Positions 17,805 to 26,055 of a stretch of 64,000 nucleotides of DNA are shown in pieces. Below the pieces are notes generated by a model. It saw only the letters and a list, made by a program, of their open reading frames with translations. It was not told the origin of the DNA and searched no databases. The position numbers and the translations under genes are program-made. The number at the start of each line of letters is the position of its first letter. Position 1 is the stretch's first letter. This DNA is from Flavobacterium lacustre (GTDB lineage: Bacteria; Bacteroidota; Bacteroidia; Flavobacteriales; Flavobacteriaceae): the NCBI RefSeq assembly GCF_027474525.2, contig NZ_CP114882.2, positions 1,488,001 through 1,552,000 of the forward strand. Reading direction: 5' to 3'.

Positions 17805-18335
17805 ATGACTGCAGACAAATTAAAAACTTTCGATGTATTAATCGAAATACCAAGAGGAAGTAGAAACAAATACGAATACGATTTTGCAATAAAAAGAATG
17901 CGTTTTGACAGAATGTTATTCTCATCGATGATGTATCCCGCAGATTACGGCTTTATTCCTGAAACTTTAGCATTAGATGGAGATCCATTAGATGTTTTGG
18001 TATTGGTAAACGAACCAACTTTTCCTGGATGTGTGATGGAAGTGAAGCCAATTGGAGTTTTCCACATGGCAGATGACAAAGGACCAGACGAAAAAGTAAT
18101 TTGTGTACCGGTTTCAGACCCAATTTGGAATTCATTAGAAAATTTATCAGACATCAATCCTCACTTGTTAAAAGAGATTGAGCATTTCTTTCAAGTATAC
18201 AAAGATTTGGAAAACAAGGTAGTAGATGTTGAAGGTTGGGGAGATGTAAATGAGGCATATGCTATTATTAAAGAATGCACGGAGCGTTTCAATGAAATTG
18301 AAAACAAACCGGAAGGATTATTTAGCATAAAATAA
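17805..18335 (+). CDS. ppa: Inorganic pyrophosphatase, soluble family I
   Basis: Hydrolyses pyrophosphate to phosphate and so drives biosynthetic reactions such as tRNA charging and sulfate activation. The 176-residue length fits. Conserved family I residues include the EIPRGSRNKYEYD motif, YPADYGFIPETLALDGDPLDV with the Asp-rich metal site (DGDPLDVLVL), and the later DDKGPDEKVICVP. A good promoter precedes it and a terminator follows. The membrane pyrophosphatase gene comes next, so soluble and energy-conserving enzymes for the same substrate are neighbours. Confidence 0.97.
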   Translation: MTADKLKTFDVLIEIPRGSRNKYEYDFAIKRMRFDRMLFSSMMYPADYGFIPETLALDGDPLDVLVLVNEPTFPGCVMEVKPIGVFHMADDKGPDEKVICVPVSDPIWNSLENLSDINPHLLKEIEHFFQVYKDLENKVVDVEGWGDVNEAYAIIKECTERFNEIENKPEGLFSIK

Positions 18336-18356
18336 ATTTTACCCATATATTTTTAC

Positions 18357-18394
18357 AAAAAAAGCAATATTCTACAATGAGTATTGCTTTTTTT
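18357..18394 (+). terminator. Intrinsic terminator after ppa
   Basis: AAAAAAAGCAATA (18357-18369) pairs perfectly with TATTGCTTTTTTT (18382-18394). Confidence 0.85.
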
Positions 18395-18449
18395 GCTTAA
18401 ATTCGTTACATAACATTATAGTAATACTAATCAAAACCAAAATTTTTTT

Positions 18450-21005
18450 ATGAATACAATTATGATTTATTTGCCAATTGTAATGGCAATTATTGGACTT
18501 TTGTTCATGTGGGTTAAAAGAGCTTGGGTACTCAAACAAGACGCCGGAGATGGTAAAATGAAAGAGATTTCAGATTATATATATGAAGGTGCTTTGGCTT
18601 TCCTAAAAGCAGAATATAGGTTACTTGCTTTCTTCGTAGTAGGAGCGAGCATCGTATTGGCAGGAATTTCATTCGTTGTTCCTACAACACATATTTTAAT
18701 AGTTGTTGCTTTTGTATTTGGAGCATTTTTCTCGGCTTTAGCAGGGAATATGGGAATGAAAATCGCAACAAAAACAAACGTTAGAACTACACAGGCGGCT
18801 CGTACGAGTTTGCCGCAAGCGTTGAAAGTTTCTTTTAGCGGGGGTACCGTGATGGGATTGGGAGTTGCTGGTTTAGCCGTTTTAGGGTTAACAGGATTCT
18901 TTATTGTTTTCTTTCAGTTTTTTATGAATGGAGTTTGGACTTCTTCAGAGGATATGACTAAAGTATTAGAAACATTAGCAGGATTTTCTCTTGGAGCAGA
19001 ATCTATTGCTTTGTTTGCCCGTGTTGGTGGTGGAATTTATACTAAAGCTGCCGATGTTGGTGCTGATTTAGTAGGTAAAGTAGAGGCTGGAATTCCAGAA
19101 GATGATCCACGTAATCCAGCTACAATTGCTGATAACGTAGGGGATAATGTAGGGGATGTTGCCGGTATGGGTGCCGATTTATTTGGTTCTTATGTAGCGA
19201 CAGTTTTGGCTGCAATGGTTTTAGGAAATTATGTAATCAAAGATATGGGTGGAAGCATTCAGGATATTTTTGGTGGAATCGGACCTATTTTATTGCCAAT
19301 GGCGATTGCCGGTTTCGGAATTCTATTCTCTATCATTGGAACTTTACTGGTAAAAATATCTGATGATAATGCTAAAGAGGCACAAGTTCAAAAAGCGCTA
19401 AACATTGGGAACTGGGTTTCTATTGCTTTAACTGCGATTGCTTGTTATTTTTTAGTTCAATATATGTTGCCGGAAACAATGAAAATGAGTTTCTTCGGTG
19501 AAGGAGCTAAAGATATTTCATCAATGCGCGTTTTCTACGCAACATTAGTAGGTCTGATTGTTGGAGGAGCTATTTCTTCAGTAACCGAATATTATACAGG
19601 ATTAGGAACAAAACCAGTTATGGCTATTGTACAAAAATCAAGTACTGGTGCGGGAACGAATGTAATTGCAGGATTGGCAACAGGAATGATTTCTACTTTC
19701 CCAACAGTACTTTTATTTGCTGCTGCGATTTGGACATCTTATGCATTAGCAGGATTCTACGGAGTTGCTTTGGCTGCTTCAGCGATGATGGCAACTACAG
19801 CAATGCAATTAGCAATTGATGCTTTTGGACCAATATCAGATAACGCAGGTGGAATTGCAGAAATGAGCGAATTACCTAAAGAAGTGCGTACCAGAACCGA
19901 TATTTTAGATTCTGTTGGAAACACAACTGCTGCTACCGGAAAAGGTTTTGCAATTGCTTCTGCAGCATTAACTTCATTGGCTTTATTTGCAGCTTATGTG
20001 ACTTTTACAGGAATTGACGGAATCAATATTTTCAAAGCACCAGTTTTAGCGATGTTATTTGTGGGCGGAATGATACCGGTGGTTTTCTCTGCATTAGCAA
20101 TGAATTCTGTGGGAAAAGCAGCTATGGATATGGTATATGAAGTGCGTCGTCAGTTTAGAGAAATTCCAGGAATTATGGAAGGAACCGGAAAACCGGAATA
20201 CGCAAAATGTGTTGATATTTCTACTAAAGCCGCATTACGCGAAATGATGTTGCCAGGAATTATGACGATTGGTTTCCCAATTGCTATTGTTCTTTTGGGG
20301 AAATTAGTATACGGAGACAATAACCAATTAATTGCAGAAATGTTAGGAGGGTACATGGCCGGAGTTACTGTTTCTGGTGTACTTTGGGCAGTTTTTCAAA
20401 ATAATGCCGGAGGTGCTTGGGATAATGCAAAAAAATCTTTTGAAGCTGGAGTATTAATCAACGGAGAGATGACTTACAAAGGTTCTGATGCACACAAAGC
20501 TGCCGTAACCGGAGATACAGTTGGAGATCCATTCAAAGATACTTCTGGACCATCTATGAATATTTTGATTAAATTAACTTGTTTGATTGGTTTGGTAATT
20601 GCACCAATTTTAGGAAATGGCAATCATGATTCAGTGTCGGGTATGAAAGCGGGCGTGAAAATGGAATGCTCAGCAGGAAATATGATGGGTAAATGTGATA
20701 TGACCAAATGTGCCACCATGACCAAAGACGAATGTGCTAAAATGTGCGATGAAAAAGGATGCACTCCTGAGCAAAAAGAAATATGTATGTCTCATTATGA
20801 TGCAGACGGAAAATTTATTGAGCCAAAAGGAATGTCTTGTTGTGCTAAAAAAGGCGAACTCAAAAAAGAAGTTAAAGTTCAAATTATCAATAGTGACGGA
20901 AAAGCAAAAGCTACTGTAACTACCTCAGAAAACGGAAATGAAAACACGCAAGTTTTTGAAGGTTCACTTGAAGAAGTAAAAGCTAAAGTTGAAGCTTTGA
21001 AATAA
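18450..21005 (+). CDS. hppA: Membrane ion-translocating pyrophosphatase with Cys-rich C-terminal extension
   Basis: A multi-helix pump coupling pyrophosphate hydrolysis to cation export. The catalytic loops are intact ([40 protein letters not shown], and a third Asp-rich loop around [18 protein letters not shown]). [10 protein letters not shown], with Ala and Gly at the K+-determining positions, points to the K+-dependent class. The gate position in helix 6 is Gly246 (DLFGS) rather than the Glu of sodium pumps, and a Glu stands at residue 184 in helix 5 (LGAESIALF). I recall this arrangement from Flavobacterium-type proton pumps. The core ends near residue 722. About 129 further residues contain nine cysteines and many Met/Lys, followed by a small beta-rich tail, so the protein is much longer than usual (851). 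Confidence 0.95.
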   Translation: MNTIMIYLPIVMAIIGLLFMWVKRAWVLKQDAGDGKMKEISDYIYEGALAFLKAEYRLLAFFVVGASIVLAGISFVVPTTHILIVVAFVFGAFFSALAGNMGMKIATKTNVRTTQAARTSLPQALKVSFSGGTVMGLGVAGLAVLGLTGFFIVFFQFFMNGVWTSSEDMTKVLETLAGFSLGAESIALFARVGGGIYTKAADVGADLVGKVEAGIPEDDPRNPATIADNVGDNVGDVAGMGADLFGSYVATVLAAMVLGNYVIKDMGGSIQDIFGGIGPILLPMAIAGFGILFSIIGTLLVKISDDNAKEAQVQKALNIGNWVSIALTAIACYFLVQYMLPETMKMSFFGEGAKDISSMRVFYATLVGLIVGGAISSVTEYYTGLGTKPVMAIVQKSSTGAGTNVIAGLATGMISTFPTVLLFAAAIWTSYALAGFYGVALAASAMMATTAMQLAIDAFGPISDNAGGIAEMSELPKEVRTRTDILDSVGNTTAATGKGFAIASAALTSLALFAAYVTFTGIDGINIFKAPVLAMLFVGGMIPVVFSALAMNSVGKAAMDMVYEVRRQFREIPGIMEGTGKPEYAKCVDISTKAALREMMLPGIMTIGFPIAIVLLGKLVYGDNNQLIAEMLGGYMAGVTVSGVLWAVFQNNAGGAWDNAKKSFEAGVLINGEMTYKGSDAHKAAVTGDTVGDPFKDTSGPSMNILIKLTCLIGLVIAPILGNGNHDSVSGMKAGVKMECSAGNMMGKCDMTKCATMTKDECAKMCDEKGCTPEQKEICMSHYDADGKFIEPKGMSCCAKKGELKKEVKVQIINSDGKAKATVTTSENGNENTQVFEGSLEEVKAKVEALK

Positions 21006-21050
21006 TAGTTTTAACCTTTGCCAAAGTTTCTAATTTTGGTAAAGGTTCAT

Positions 21051-21086
21051 AAAAAAAATGCCTCATGAAAATGAGGCATTTTTTTT
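21051..21086. terminator. Bidirectional intrinsic terminator (with an extra hairpin upstream)
   Basis: AAAAAAAATGCCTCAT pairs perfectly with ATGAGGCATTTTTTTT across a 4-nt loop, serving hppA and the facing kinase gene. A separate imperfect hairpin between AACCTTTGCCAAA and TTTTGGTAAAGGTT (21013-21047) lies just upstream. Confidence 0.88.
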
Positions 21087-21100
21087 GCTTTATATTTTTT

Positions 21101-21715
21101 CTAAAATAATCCGTTTAATTCGGCATCAATTCTATTGAGAATAGTTCCTAAATCCTCTGGATTATCAACGAAATTTATATTGTCAACATCAATAATTAAT
21201 AATTTTCCTTTGCTGTAAGTATGAATCCAAGCTTCATAACGTTCATTTAAACGGCTTAAATAATCGATAGAAATGGAGTTTTCATATTCACGGCCTCTTT
21301 TATGAATTTGCCCTACTAAATTAGGAATAGAACTTCTTAAATAAATCAATAAATCCGGTGGTTTTACTAAGGATTCCATCAATTCAAAAAGAGAAGAATA
21401 ATTCTGAAAATCACGGTTAGTCATCAAACCCATTGCGTACAAATTAGGTGCAAAAATATGGGCATCTTCATAAATCGTTCGATCTTGAATGATTTTTTTG
21501 CCGCTTTCGCGAATTTGCATCACTTGACGAAAGCGACTGTTCAAGAAATAAATTTGTAAGTTAAAAGACCAACGTTCCATTTGATGGTAGAAATCATCTA
21601 AATACGGATTGTCAACTACGTCTTCAAAATGGGGTTCCCATTTGAAATGTTTAGCCAATAAACGTGTTAATGTTGTTTTTCCTGAACCTATGTTTCCTGC
21701 TACTGCTATGTGCAT
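21101..21715 (-). CDS. Deoxynucleoside kinase
   Basis: A 204-residue salvage kinase that phosphorylates deoxynucleosides. The P-loop is at the N-terminus (IAVAGNIGSGKTTLTRLL). DRTIYEDAHIFAPNLYAMG carries the Asp-Arg motif, and IYLRSSIPNLVGQIHKRGREYENSI holds the lid arginines, all as in the dCK/dGK/TK2 family. Substrate preference cannot be read from the sequence. The start codon overlaps the stop of the upstream gene by one base (TAATG), implying translational coupling. Confidence 0.9.
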   Translation of the reverse strand: MHIAVAGNIGSGKTTLTRLLAKHFKWEPHFEDVVDNPYLDDFYHQMERWSFNLQIYFLNSRFRQVMQIRESGKKIIQDRTIYEDAHIFAPNLYAMGLMTNRDFQNYSSLFELMESLVKPPDLLIYLRSSIPNLVGQIHKRGREYENSISIDYLSRLNERYEAWIHTYSKGKLLIIDVDNINFVDNPEDLGTILNRIDAELNGLF

Positions 21716-22506
21716 TACGGTGTTGTGATTTTATAATTTGTAATTCCTTCAGATGTAAAAATAGATAAAATTTGGTCTTTGAAGCAGAATTTTTCAAACG
21801 TTTTTTCTAAAACATCAATTTCAAATTTCAAATCTTTTTCTAAGTCTTCAAAAACGAGTATGTTATTTTTGCTGTAAATAAATTGATGGTCATTATTGAT
21901 TGCTATCTGATCAAAATCAGGAATTATTCCTTTCAACGTAATTTTTCCAAATACATCACAGGAATACCAATTATTCGCTTGGTCTATCCAATAAAAAGTA
22001 TTGAAGTCAGATTGGTAATATTCAATACTTTCCGGAAATGAAGTGGAAATAGATTTATAACTGTTTTTTAAATAATCATAAAGTCCAATTTGCTGATTTA
22101 AGCTGTCGTAAATCCACAACTTATTTTGTGCTGCAATTCCTGTTTTTGAAACCATGATTGGAATCTCATTTTCTGAAAAGTTTATTTTTTGAGCTTCATT
22201 TAATTGATTGTCTAATAAAACAACGCTATTAAAATTTTCGTAGAACACAACAATCTTAAGCGGATTCTGCAAATCTACCTTTGTGATTTCTCCCAAAGAA
22301 GGATTTTTGTATTCAAAGGATTCTTTGTCTTTTATTTTTGATAAAGCATTATTTTTTACCGAATAATAAAAACCAAATTGATCGTATCCTAAAAATTGAT
22401 CACCATTAATAGTTACGCTATTAATTCTTAAAACAGGTAACTTTTGGTGTTGTCCAAATGCAATCGAAATTGTAGTGAAGAAGAAAAATAGAATTAGCTT
22501 TCCCAT
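21715..22506 (-). CDS. Exported beta-propeller-like protein of unknown function
   Basis: A 263-residue protein with a signal peptide (MGKLILFFFFTTISIAFGQ). The remainder is a series of short beta-strand blocks with recurring Tyr/Trp-Asp patterns (LWIYDSLNQQIGLYDYLKN, FYWIDQANNWYSCDVFG, IYSKNNILVFEDLEKD) that suggest a six- or seven-bladed propeller. I do not recognise a named family. It lies between metK and the deoxynucleoside kinase gene on the same strand, overlaps the kinase by one base, and is separated from metK by a terminator. Probably periplasmic or surface-anchored. Confidence 0.75.
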   Translation of the reverse strand: MGKLILFFFFTTISIAFGQHQKLPVLRINSVTINGDQFLGYDQFGFYYSVKNNALSKIKDKESFEYKNPSLGEITKVDLQNPLKIVVFYENFNSVVLLDNQLNEAQKINFSENEIPIMVSKTGIAAQNKLWIYDSLNQQIGLYDYLKNSYKSISTSFPESIEYYQSDFNTFYWIDQANNWYSCDVFGKITLKGIIPDFDQIAINNDHQFIYSKNNILVFEDLEKDLKFEIDVLEKTFEKFCFKDQILSIFTSEGITNYKITTP

Positions 22507-22600
22507 AATTTTAGCAAATTACAAAAAAAGTGCAAAACTATTAGTCTTTGATAGTAGTTGTTTCTTTCTGGTTTCTGCGTTTGTTGGTATCGCAAAAAAT

Positions 22601-22634
22601 AAAAACCCAGTTCAATCTGATTGAGCTGGGTTTT
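22601..22634 (-). terminator. Intrinsic terminator after metK
   Basis: Read on the minus strand, AAAACCCAGCTCAA pairs with TTGAACTGGGTTTTT (one G-U pair), followed by a T-rich run. Confidence 0.82.
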
Positions 22635-22657
22635 AAGACAAATAAAAAATTTATTTT

Positions 22658-23908
22658 TTACAATCCAAAAGCAGTTTTAACCTGCTCTACAAAATCTAAT
22701 TTTTCCCAAGTAAACAATTCAACAGTAACCGTTTTTTCGTTTCCACCTGGAGCAGAAAAAGTTTTAGTAACCGTTTCTGGTGTACGTCCCATGTGTCCGT
22801 AAGCTGCTGTTTCGCTGTAAATAGGATTTCTCAATTTCAAACGTTGTTCGATAAAGTAAGGACGCATATCAAAAATAGCTTCTACTTTCTTAGCAATTTC
22901 ACCATTAGTCAAATTCACTTTTGATGTTCCGTAAGTATCAATAAAAATACCCATTGGTTTAGCCACACCAATTGCATATGAAACTTGAACTAAAATCTCA
23001 TCGGCAATTCCTGCTGCAACAAGATTTTTGGCAATATGACGTGTAGCATAAGCTGCACTTCTGTCTACTTTACTTGGATCTTTTCCTGAGAAAGCACCAC
23101 CACCGTGAGCTCCTTTTCCACCGTAAGTATCTACAATAATTTTTCTTCCTGTCAATCCTGTGTCTCCGTGAGGTCCTCCAATTACGAATTTTCCTGTTGG
23201 GTTGATATGGTATTGAATTGCATCGTTGAATAGATGAGCGTGAGTTGGATTTTTTGCAATGATTCTTGGAATCAATATTTCGATGATGTCTTTTTTGATT
23301 TTTGCAAGCATAGCTGCCTCTTCGTCAAAATCATCATGTTGCGTTGAGATAACAATCGCGTCAATACGAGTTGGTTTGTTATCGTCGCTGTATTCTAATG
23401 TTACCTGCGATTTTGCATCCGGACGTAAATACGTAATTTCGTTGTTTTCACGTCTCAAAATAGCTAATTCTTGCAATAATTTATGAGATAAATCAAGTGC
23501 CAATGGCATATAATTCTCTGTTTCATTAGTGGCATAACCAAACATCATTCCTTGATCACCCGCACCTTGCTCTTCAGGATTTGCTCTGTCAACACCTTGG
23601 TTAATATCGGCTGATTGTTCGTGTATAGCTGAAAGAATTCCGCAAGAATTGGCTTCAAACATGTATTCGCTTTTCGTGTAACCAATTTTTCTGATTACAT
23701 CACGAGCGATTTGTTGTACATCTAAATAAGTATTTGATTTTACTTCACCTGCCAATATTACTTGACCAGTAGTTACCAAAGTTTCGCAAGCTACTTTCGA
23801 ATCCGCATCAAATGCTAAAAAGTTATCAATTAATGCATCCGAAATTTGATCTGCAATTTTGTCTGGATGTCCTTCGCTTACAGATTCTGACGTAAATAAA
23901 TAGGCCAT
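22658..23908 (-). CDS. metK: S-adenosylmethionine synthetase
   Basis: Makes SAM from methionine and ATP. I choose the ATG at 23908 ([17 protein letters not shown]), giving 416 residues in line with the family. The frame stays open to 24013, but the extra 35 codons fall inside the leader and riboswitch. Signatures: [30 protein letters not shown] (P-loop-like) and [19 protein letters not shown]. Internal segments are somewhat longer than in E. coli MetK, as usual for Bacteroidetes. A SAM-II-type riboswitch and a complete promoter lie upstream, so the enzyme is expected to be turned down by its own product. Divergent from the metY leader region. Confidence 0.96.
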   Translation of the reverse strand: MAYLFTSESVSEGHPDKIADQISDALIDNFLAFDADSKVACETLVTTGQVILAGEVKSNTYLDVQQIARDVIRKIGYTKSEYMFEANSCGILSAIHEQSADINQGVDRANPEEQGAGDQGMMFGYATNETENYMPLALDLSHKLLQELAILRRENNEITYLRPDAKSQVTLEYSDDNKPTRIDAIVISTQHDDFDEEAAMLAKIKKDIIEILIPRIIAKNPTHAHLFNDAIQYHINPTGKFVIGGPHGDTGLTGRKIIVDTYGGKGAHGGGAFSGKDPSKVDRSAAYATRHIAKNLVAAGIADEILVQVSYAIGVAKPMGIFIDTYGTSKVNLTNGEIAKKVEAIFDMRPYFIEQRLKLRNPIYSETAAYGHMGRTPETVTKTFSAPGGNEKTVTVELFTWEKLDFVEQVKTAFGL

Positions 23909-23971
23909 AATAATTATAGTTTTAAAATTAAGCGAGGAAAAATTGCTGGAAAATAAACTAAAGGAGAGTTT

Positions 23972-24067
23972 CTGCTTTAGCATTTTTTCTACTGAAAAAT
24001 TTTCAGCATCCATAATGAATTAGTTTCATTATGAAGAGGTTGCAATCAGTTCAAATTTTTCCTCTTG
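23972..24067 (-). promoter_or_regulatory. SAM-II-type riboswitch before metK
   Basis: Read on the minus strand, P1 is AAGAGG (24067-24062) with CCTCTT (24040-24035). The loop contains TTTGAACTGATTGCAA, close to the SAM-II consensus. The distal conserved strand ATGCTAAAGCAG (23983-23972) supplies GCTAAAG and a CAG that can pair with CTG in the loop to form the pseudoknot; other SAM-II RNAs have CCG/CGG at those positions. Between them are two extra hairpins, CATAATGAA/TTCATTATG (24034-24012) and CTGAAAA/TTTTCAG (24007-23992), making the element longer than the usual 55-60 nt. The class assignment is from recalled consensus features. Confidence 0.78.
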
Positions 24068-24078
24068 TATTCGGGTGC

Positions 24079-24107
24079 AAATGTATGAAACCATTTTGAA
24101 TTGCAAA
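24079..24107 (-). promoter_or_regulatory. Promoter of metK
   Basis: On the minus strand TTG (24107-24105), an 18-nt spacer and TACATTTG (24086-24079) form a complete promoter. Transcription should begin a few bases before the riboswitch P1 stem. Confidence 0.85.
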
Positions 24108-24211
24108 TTAATCTTAACTTTTTTTTGGTGTTAAAAATTAGAATCATCTCATGAAGAATTAAATTGTTGTTTTAAAATCGATTTTTTTTAAATTATTTTT
24201 CTGAATTTGAT

Positions 24212-24242
24212 TTGGAAAATAAAAAAATAATTAGCATATTTG
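24212..24242 (+). promoter_or_regulatory. Promoter of the metY leader region
   Basis: TTG (24212-24214), a 20-nt spacer and CATATTTG (24235-24242, one mismatch to TAnnTTTG) lie 20 bp before the first leader peptide. I see no other promoter before metY, so both attenuators are probably transcribed from here. Confidence 0.7.
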
Positions 24243-24262
24243 TTCTATCAAAAAGTAAAAAA

Positions 24263-24334
24263 ATGAATTTTAATGTATGCAATATGATGTCTAAAGCCAT
24301 TCAGGAAAAATCCTGTGGGTTGTTTATTGCTTAA
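24263..24334 (+). CDS. Leader peptide 1 of the metY operon (Cys/Met-containing, 23 aa)
   Basis: A 23-codon frame starting MNFNVCNMMSKAIQEK and ending SCGLFIA. Cysteines are at positions 6 and 18, and methionines at 1, 8 and 9. It begins about 20 nt after a promoter and ends 27 nt before an intrinsic terminator, the layout of a ribosome-mediated attenuator. The coding RNA can fold alternatively: CAGGA (24302-24306) pairs with TCCTG (24311-24315), while the overlapping TGTGGG (24314-24319) can pair with CCCACA (24365-24370) in the terminator's left arm. Too short for homology. The call rests on composition, position and competing structures. Confidence 0.65.
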   Translation: MNFNVCNMMSKAIQEKSCGLFIA

Positions 24335-24360
24335 ATTAAAATCAAAATAATATAGCAAAA

Positions 24361-24389
24361 GCCTCCCACAAAATGGGAGGCTTTTTTTT
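24361..24389 (+). terminator. Attenuator terminator 1
   Basis: GCCTCCCA (24361-24368) pairs perfectly with TGGGAGGC (24374-24381), followed by eight Ts. The left arm and loop contain CCCACA, complementary to TGTGGG inside leader 1, so an antiterminator can exclude this hairpin. Confidence 0.85.
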
Positions 24390-24420
24390 ATAAACATATT
24401 AATCACAAACAATACTTAAA

Positions 24421-24510
24421 ATGAACAATCTAAAACAAAAACAAATGAACACGTGTAATGTCAAATCGATGATTTGTGCAAAAGCCATGATGTGTATTTG
24501 TGTCTGTTGA
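24421..24510 (+). CDS. Leader peptide 2 of the metY operon (Cys/Met-rich, 29 aa)
   Basis: A 29-codon frame with five cysteines (positions 12, 19, 25, 27, 29) and five methionines (1, 9, 17, 23, 24). The last residues are AKAMMCICVC, with Cys as the final codon before TGA. Such density of the two sulfur amino acids, immediately before a terminator and the methionine gene metY, is strong evidence for an amino-acid-sensing leader. Inside it, CAAATC (24462-24467) and GATTTG (24471-24476) form a small hairpin. CAAAAG (24479-24484) can pair with CTTTTG (24547-24552) of the terminator, a weak candidate antiterminator. No separate promoter is visible, so it depends on readthrough of terminator 1. Confidence 0.75.
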   Translation: MNNLKQKQMNTCNVKSMICAKAMMCICVC

Positions 24511-24540
24511 TTCCGAAAGTATAAGTTTATAACACAACTT

Positions 24541-24576
24541 AAAACCCTTTTGGATACGTTTCTAAAAGGGTTTTTT
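24541..24576 (+). terminator. Attenuator terminator 2
   Basis: AAAACCCTTTT (24541-24551) pairs perfectly with AAAAGGGTTTT (24564-24574), with a 12-nt loop and a T-run. It lies 30 nt after leader peptide 2 and 120 nt before metY. Confidence 0.85.
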
Positions 24577-24639
24577 GTTTTTATATTCCGAAATTCGGGA
24601 TGTTTCAGAATCAGGAAATCAACAATTTAAAAATAAAGG

Positions 24640-24658
24640 AACTGAAACGAATTCAGTT
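24640..24658. repeat. Inverted repeat upstream of metY
   Basis: AACTGAA (24640-24646) and TTCAGTT (24652-24658) are perfect inverted copies 39 bp before metY. There is no T-run after them. It may be an operator or a leader hairpin. Confidence 0.5.
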
Positions 24659-24696
24659 TAAAATATAAATTCAATTATCTAAAAATTAAAAAAATT

Positions 24697-25977
24697 ATGA
24701 GCACTCAAAAATTTGCCACAAATGCATTACACGCAGGACACGACGTTACAAAAACAGCAGGAACCAGAGCGGTACCTATTTATCAAACCAGTTCTTATGT
24801 ATTTAATAACTCGGATCATGCAGCCAATTTATTCGGTCTTGCTGAAGCTGGATTTATTTACACTCGATTAAATAATCCAACAAACGATATTCTGGAACAA
24901 CGATTGGCAGCTCTCGAAGGAGGAATTGCCGCTGTGGTTACTGCTTCAGGAACGGCAGCCATCGCTACTTCATTATTAGTGTTGCTAAAAACAGGAGATC
25001 ACATCGTTGCCTCCAATAGTTTATACGGTGGAACTTATAATTTATTGAGTGTCACTTTGCCAAGATTGGGAATCACGACGACGTTTGTAGATCCATCTGA
25101 TGCTTCCAATTTTACTAAAGCTGCCAATGAAAATACGAAAGTGTTTTTTGCAGAAACTTTAGGAAATCCAAAATTAGATGTCTTGGATTTGAAAGCCATT
25201 TCGGCGGAAGCCAAAGCATTAAAAGTTCCATTTATTGTGGATAATACCGTTCCTTCTCCTTATTTGTTAAACCCAATTGAATATGGAGCCAATATTGTGA
25301 TTCATTCCTTGACTAAATATATTGCAGGAAACGGAACGTCGCTTGGTGGTGCAGTTATTGATGCAGGAACATTTGATTGGAGTAGTGGAAAGTTTCCTGA
25401 ATTTACGGAACCATCAGCAGCGTATCACGGATTGGTTTATCATGAAGCGCTAGGAAATGCCGCTTTTATTGCTAAAGTTCGAATTGAAGGATTGCGGGAT
25501 TATGGAGCAGCTTTGAGTCCGTTTAATGCGTTTCAGATTATTCAGGGACTAGAAACCTTACCCATTCGCGTCCAGAAGCACAGCGAAAACGGATTGGCTT
25601 TAGCGCAATGGTTAGAAAAACAAGATGCGGTTGCTTGGGTGAATTATCCAGGATTGAAGTCCAGTAAATATTACGATTTGGCAATACAGTATTTACCTAA
25701 AGGGCAAAACGGTTTGTTAACTTTCGGTCTAAAAGGAGGTTTTGAAGCCGCCAAGAAAGTGGCCGATGAAACGAAATTATTTTCGCTTTTGGCCAATATT
25801 GGAGATACAAAATCATTGATTATTCATCCGGCGAGTACCACGCATCAGCAGTTATCAGATGCAGAACAGGTCGCAACTGGTGTGACCAAAGATTTAATCA
25901 GACTATCGGTTGGGCTGGAAGATATCGAAGATTTGAAAGCCGATTTACAAGCCGTTTTCGAAAATTTAAAAGTATAA
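24697..25977 (+). CDS. metY: O-acetylhomoserine sulfhydrylase
   Basis: A 426-residue PLP enzyme of the Cys/Met metabolism family that joins sulfide to O-acetylhomoserine to give homocysteine. The PLP lysine is in IVIHSLTKYIAGNGTSLGG. Other family segments are YTRLNNPTNDILEQRLAALE, VTASGTAAIATSLLVLL and SLIIHPASTTHQQLSDAEQ. The longer length (about 425-430 rather than 390) is typical of MetY as opposed to MetB/MetZ. It lies downstream of two leader-peptide attenuators. Sulfide would come from the cys operon at 32.3-39.7 kb. A weak inverted repeat (AAACATATT near 25982 with AATATGTTT near 26012) follows the stop. Confidence 0.93.
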   Translation: MSTQKFATNALHAGHDVTKTAGTRAVPIYQTSSYVFNNSDHAANLFGLAEAGFIYTRLNNPTNDILEQRLAALEGGIAAVVTASGTAAIATSLLVLLKTGDHIVASNSLYGGTYNLLSVTLPRLGITTTFVDPSDASNFTKAANENTKVFFAETLGNPKLDVLDLKAISAEAKALKVPFIVDNTVPSPYLLNPIEYGANIVIHSLTKYIAGNGTSLGGAVIDAGTFDWSSGKFPEFTEPSAAYHGLVYHEALGNAAFIAKVRIEGLRDYGAALSPFNAFQIIQGLETLPIRVQKHSENGLALAQWLEKQDAVAWVNYPGLKSSKYYDLAIQYLPKGQNGLLTFGLKGGFEAAKKVADETKLFSLLANIGDTKSLIIHPASTTHQQLSDAEQVATGVTKDLIRLSVGLEDIEDLKADLQAVFENLKV

Positions 25978-26055
25978 GCAGAAACATATTTGAACTTAGG
26001 GAAACTGAATTCAATATGTTTTATAAAAAAGTAGAACATCTAAAAATAAAACATC

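Noticed and set aside
23909..24013. N-terminal extension of metK by 35 codons
   Set aside because: These codons overlap the riboswitch 3' strand and linker hairpins. Family members start at [15 protein letters not shown], so the start is 23908.
24640..24658. Third attenuator before metY
   Set aside because: The inverted repeat has no T-run and no leader frame before it, so it is kept only as a possible operator.
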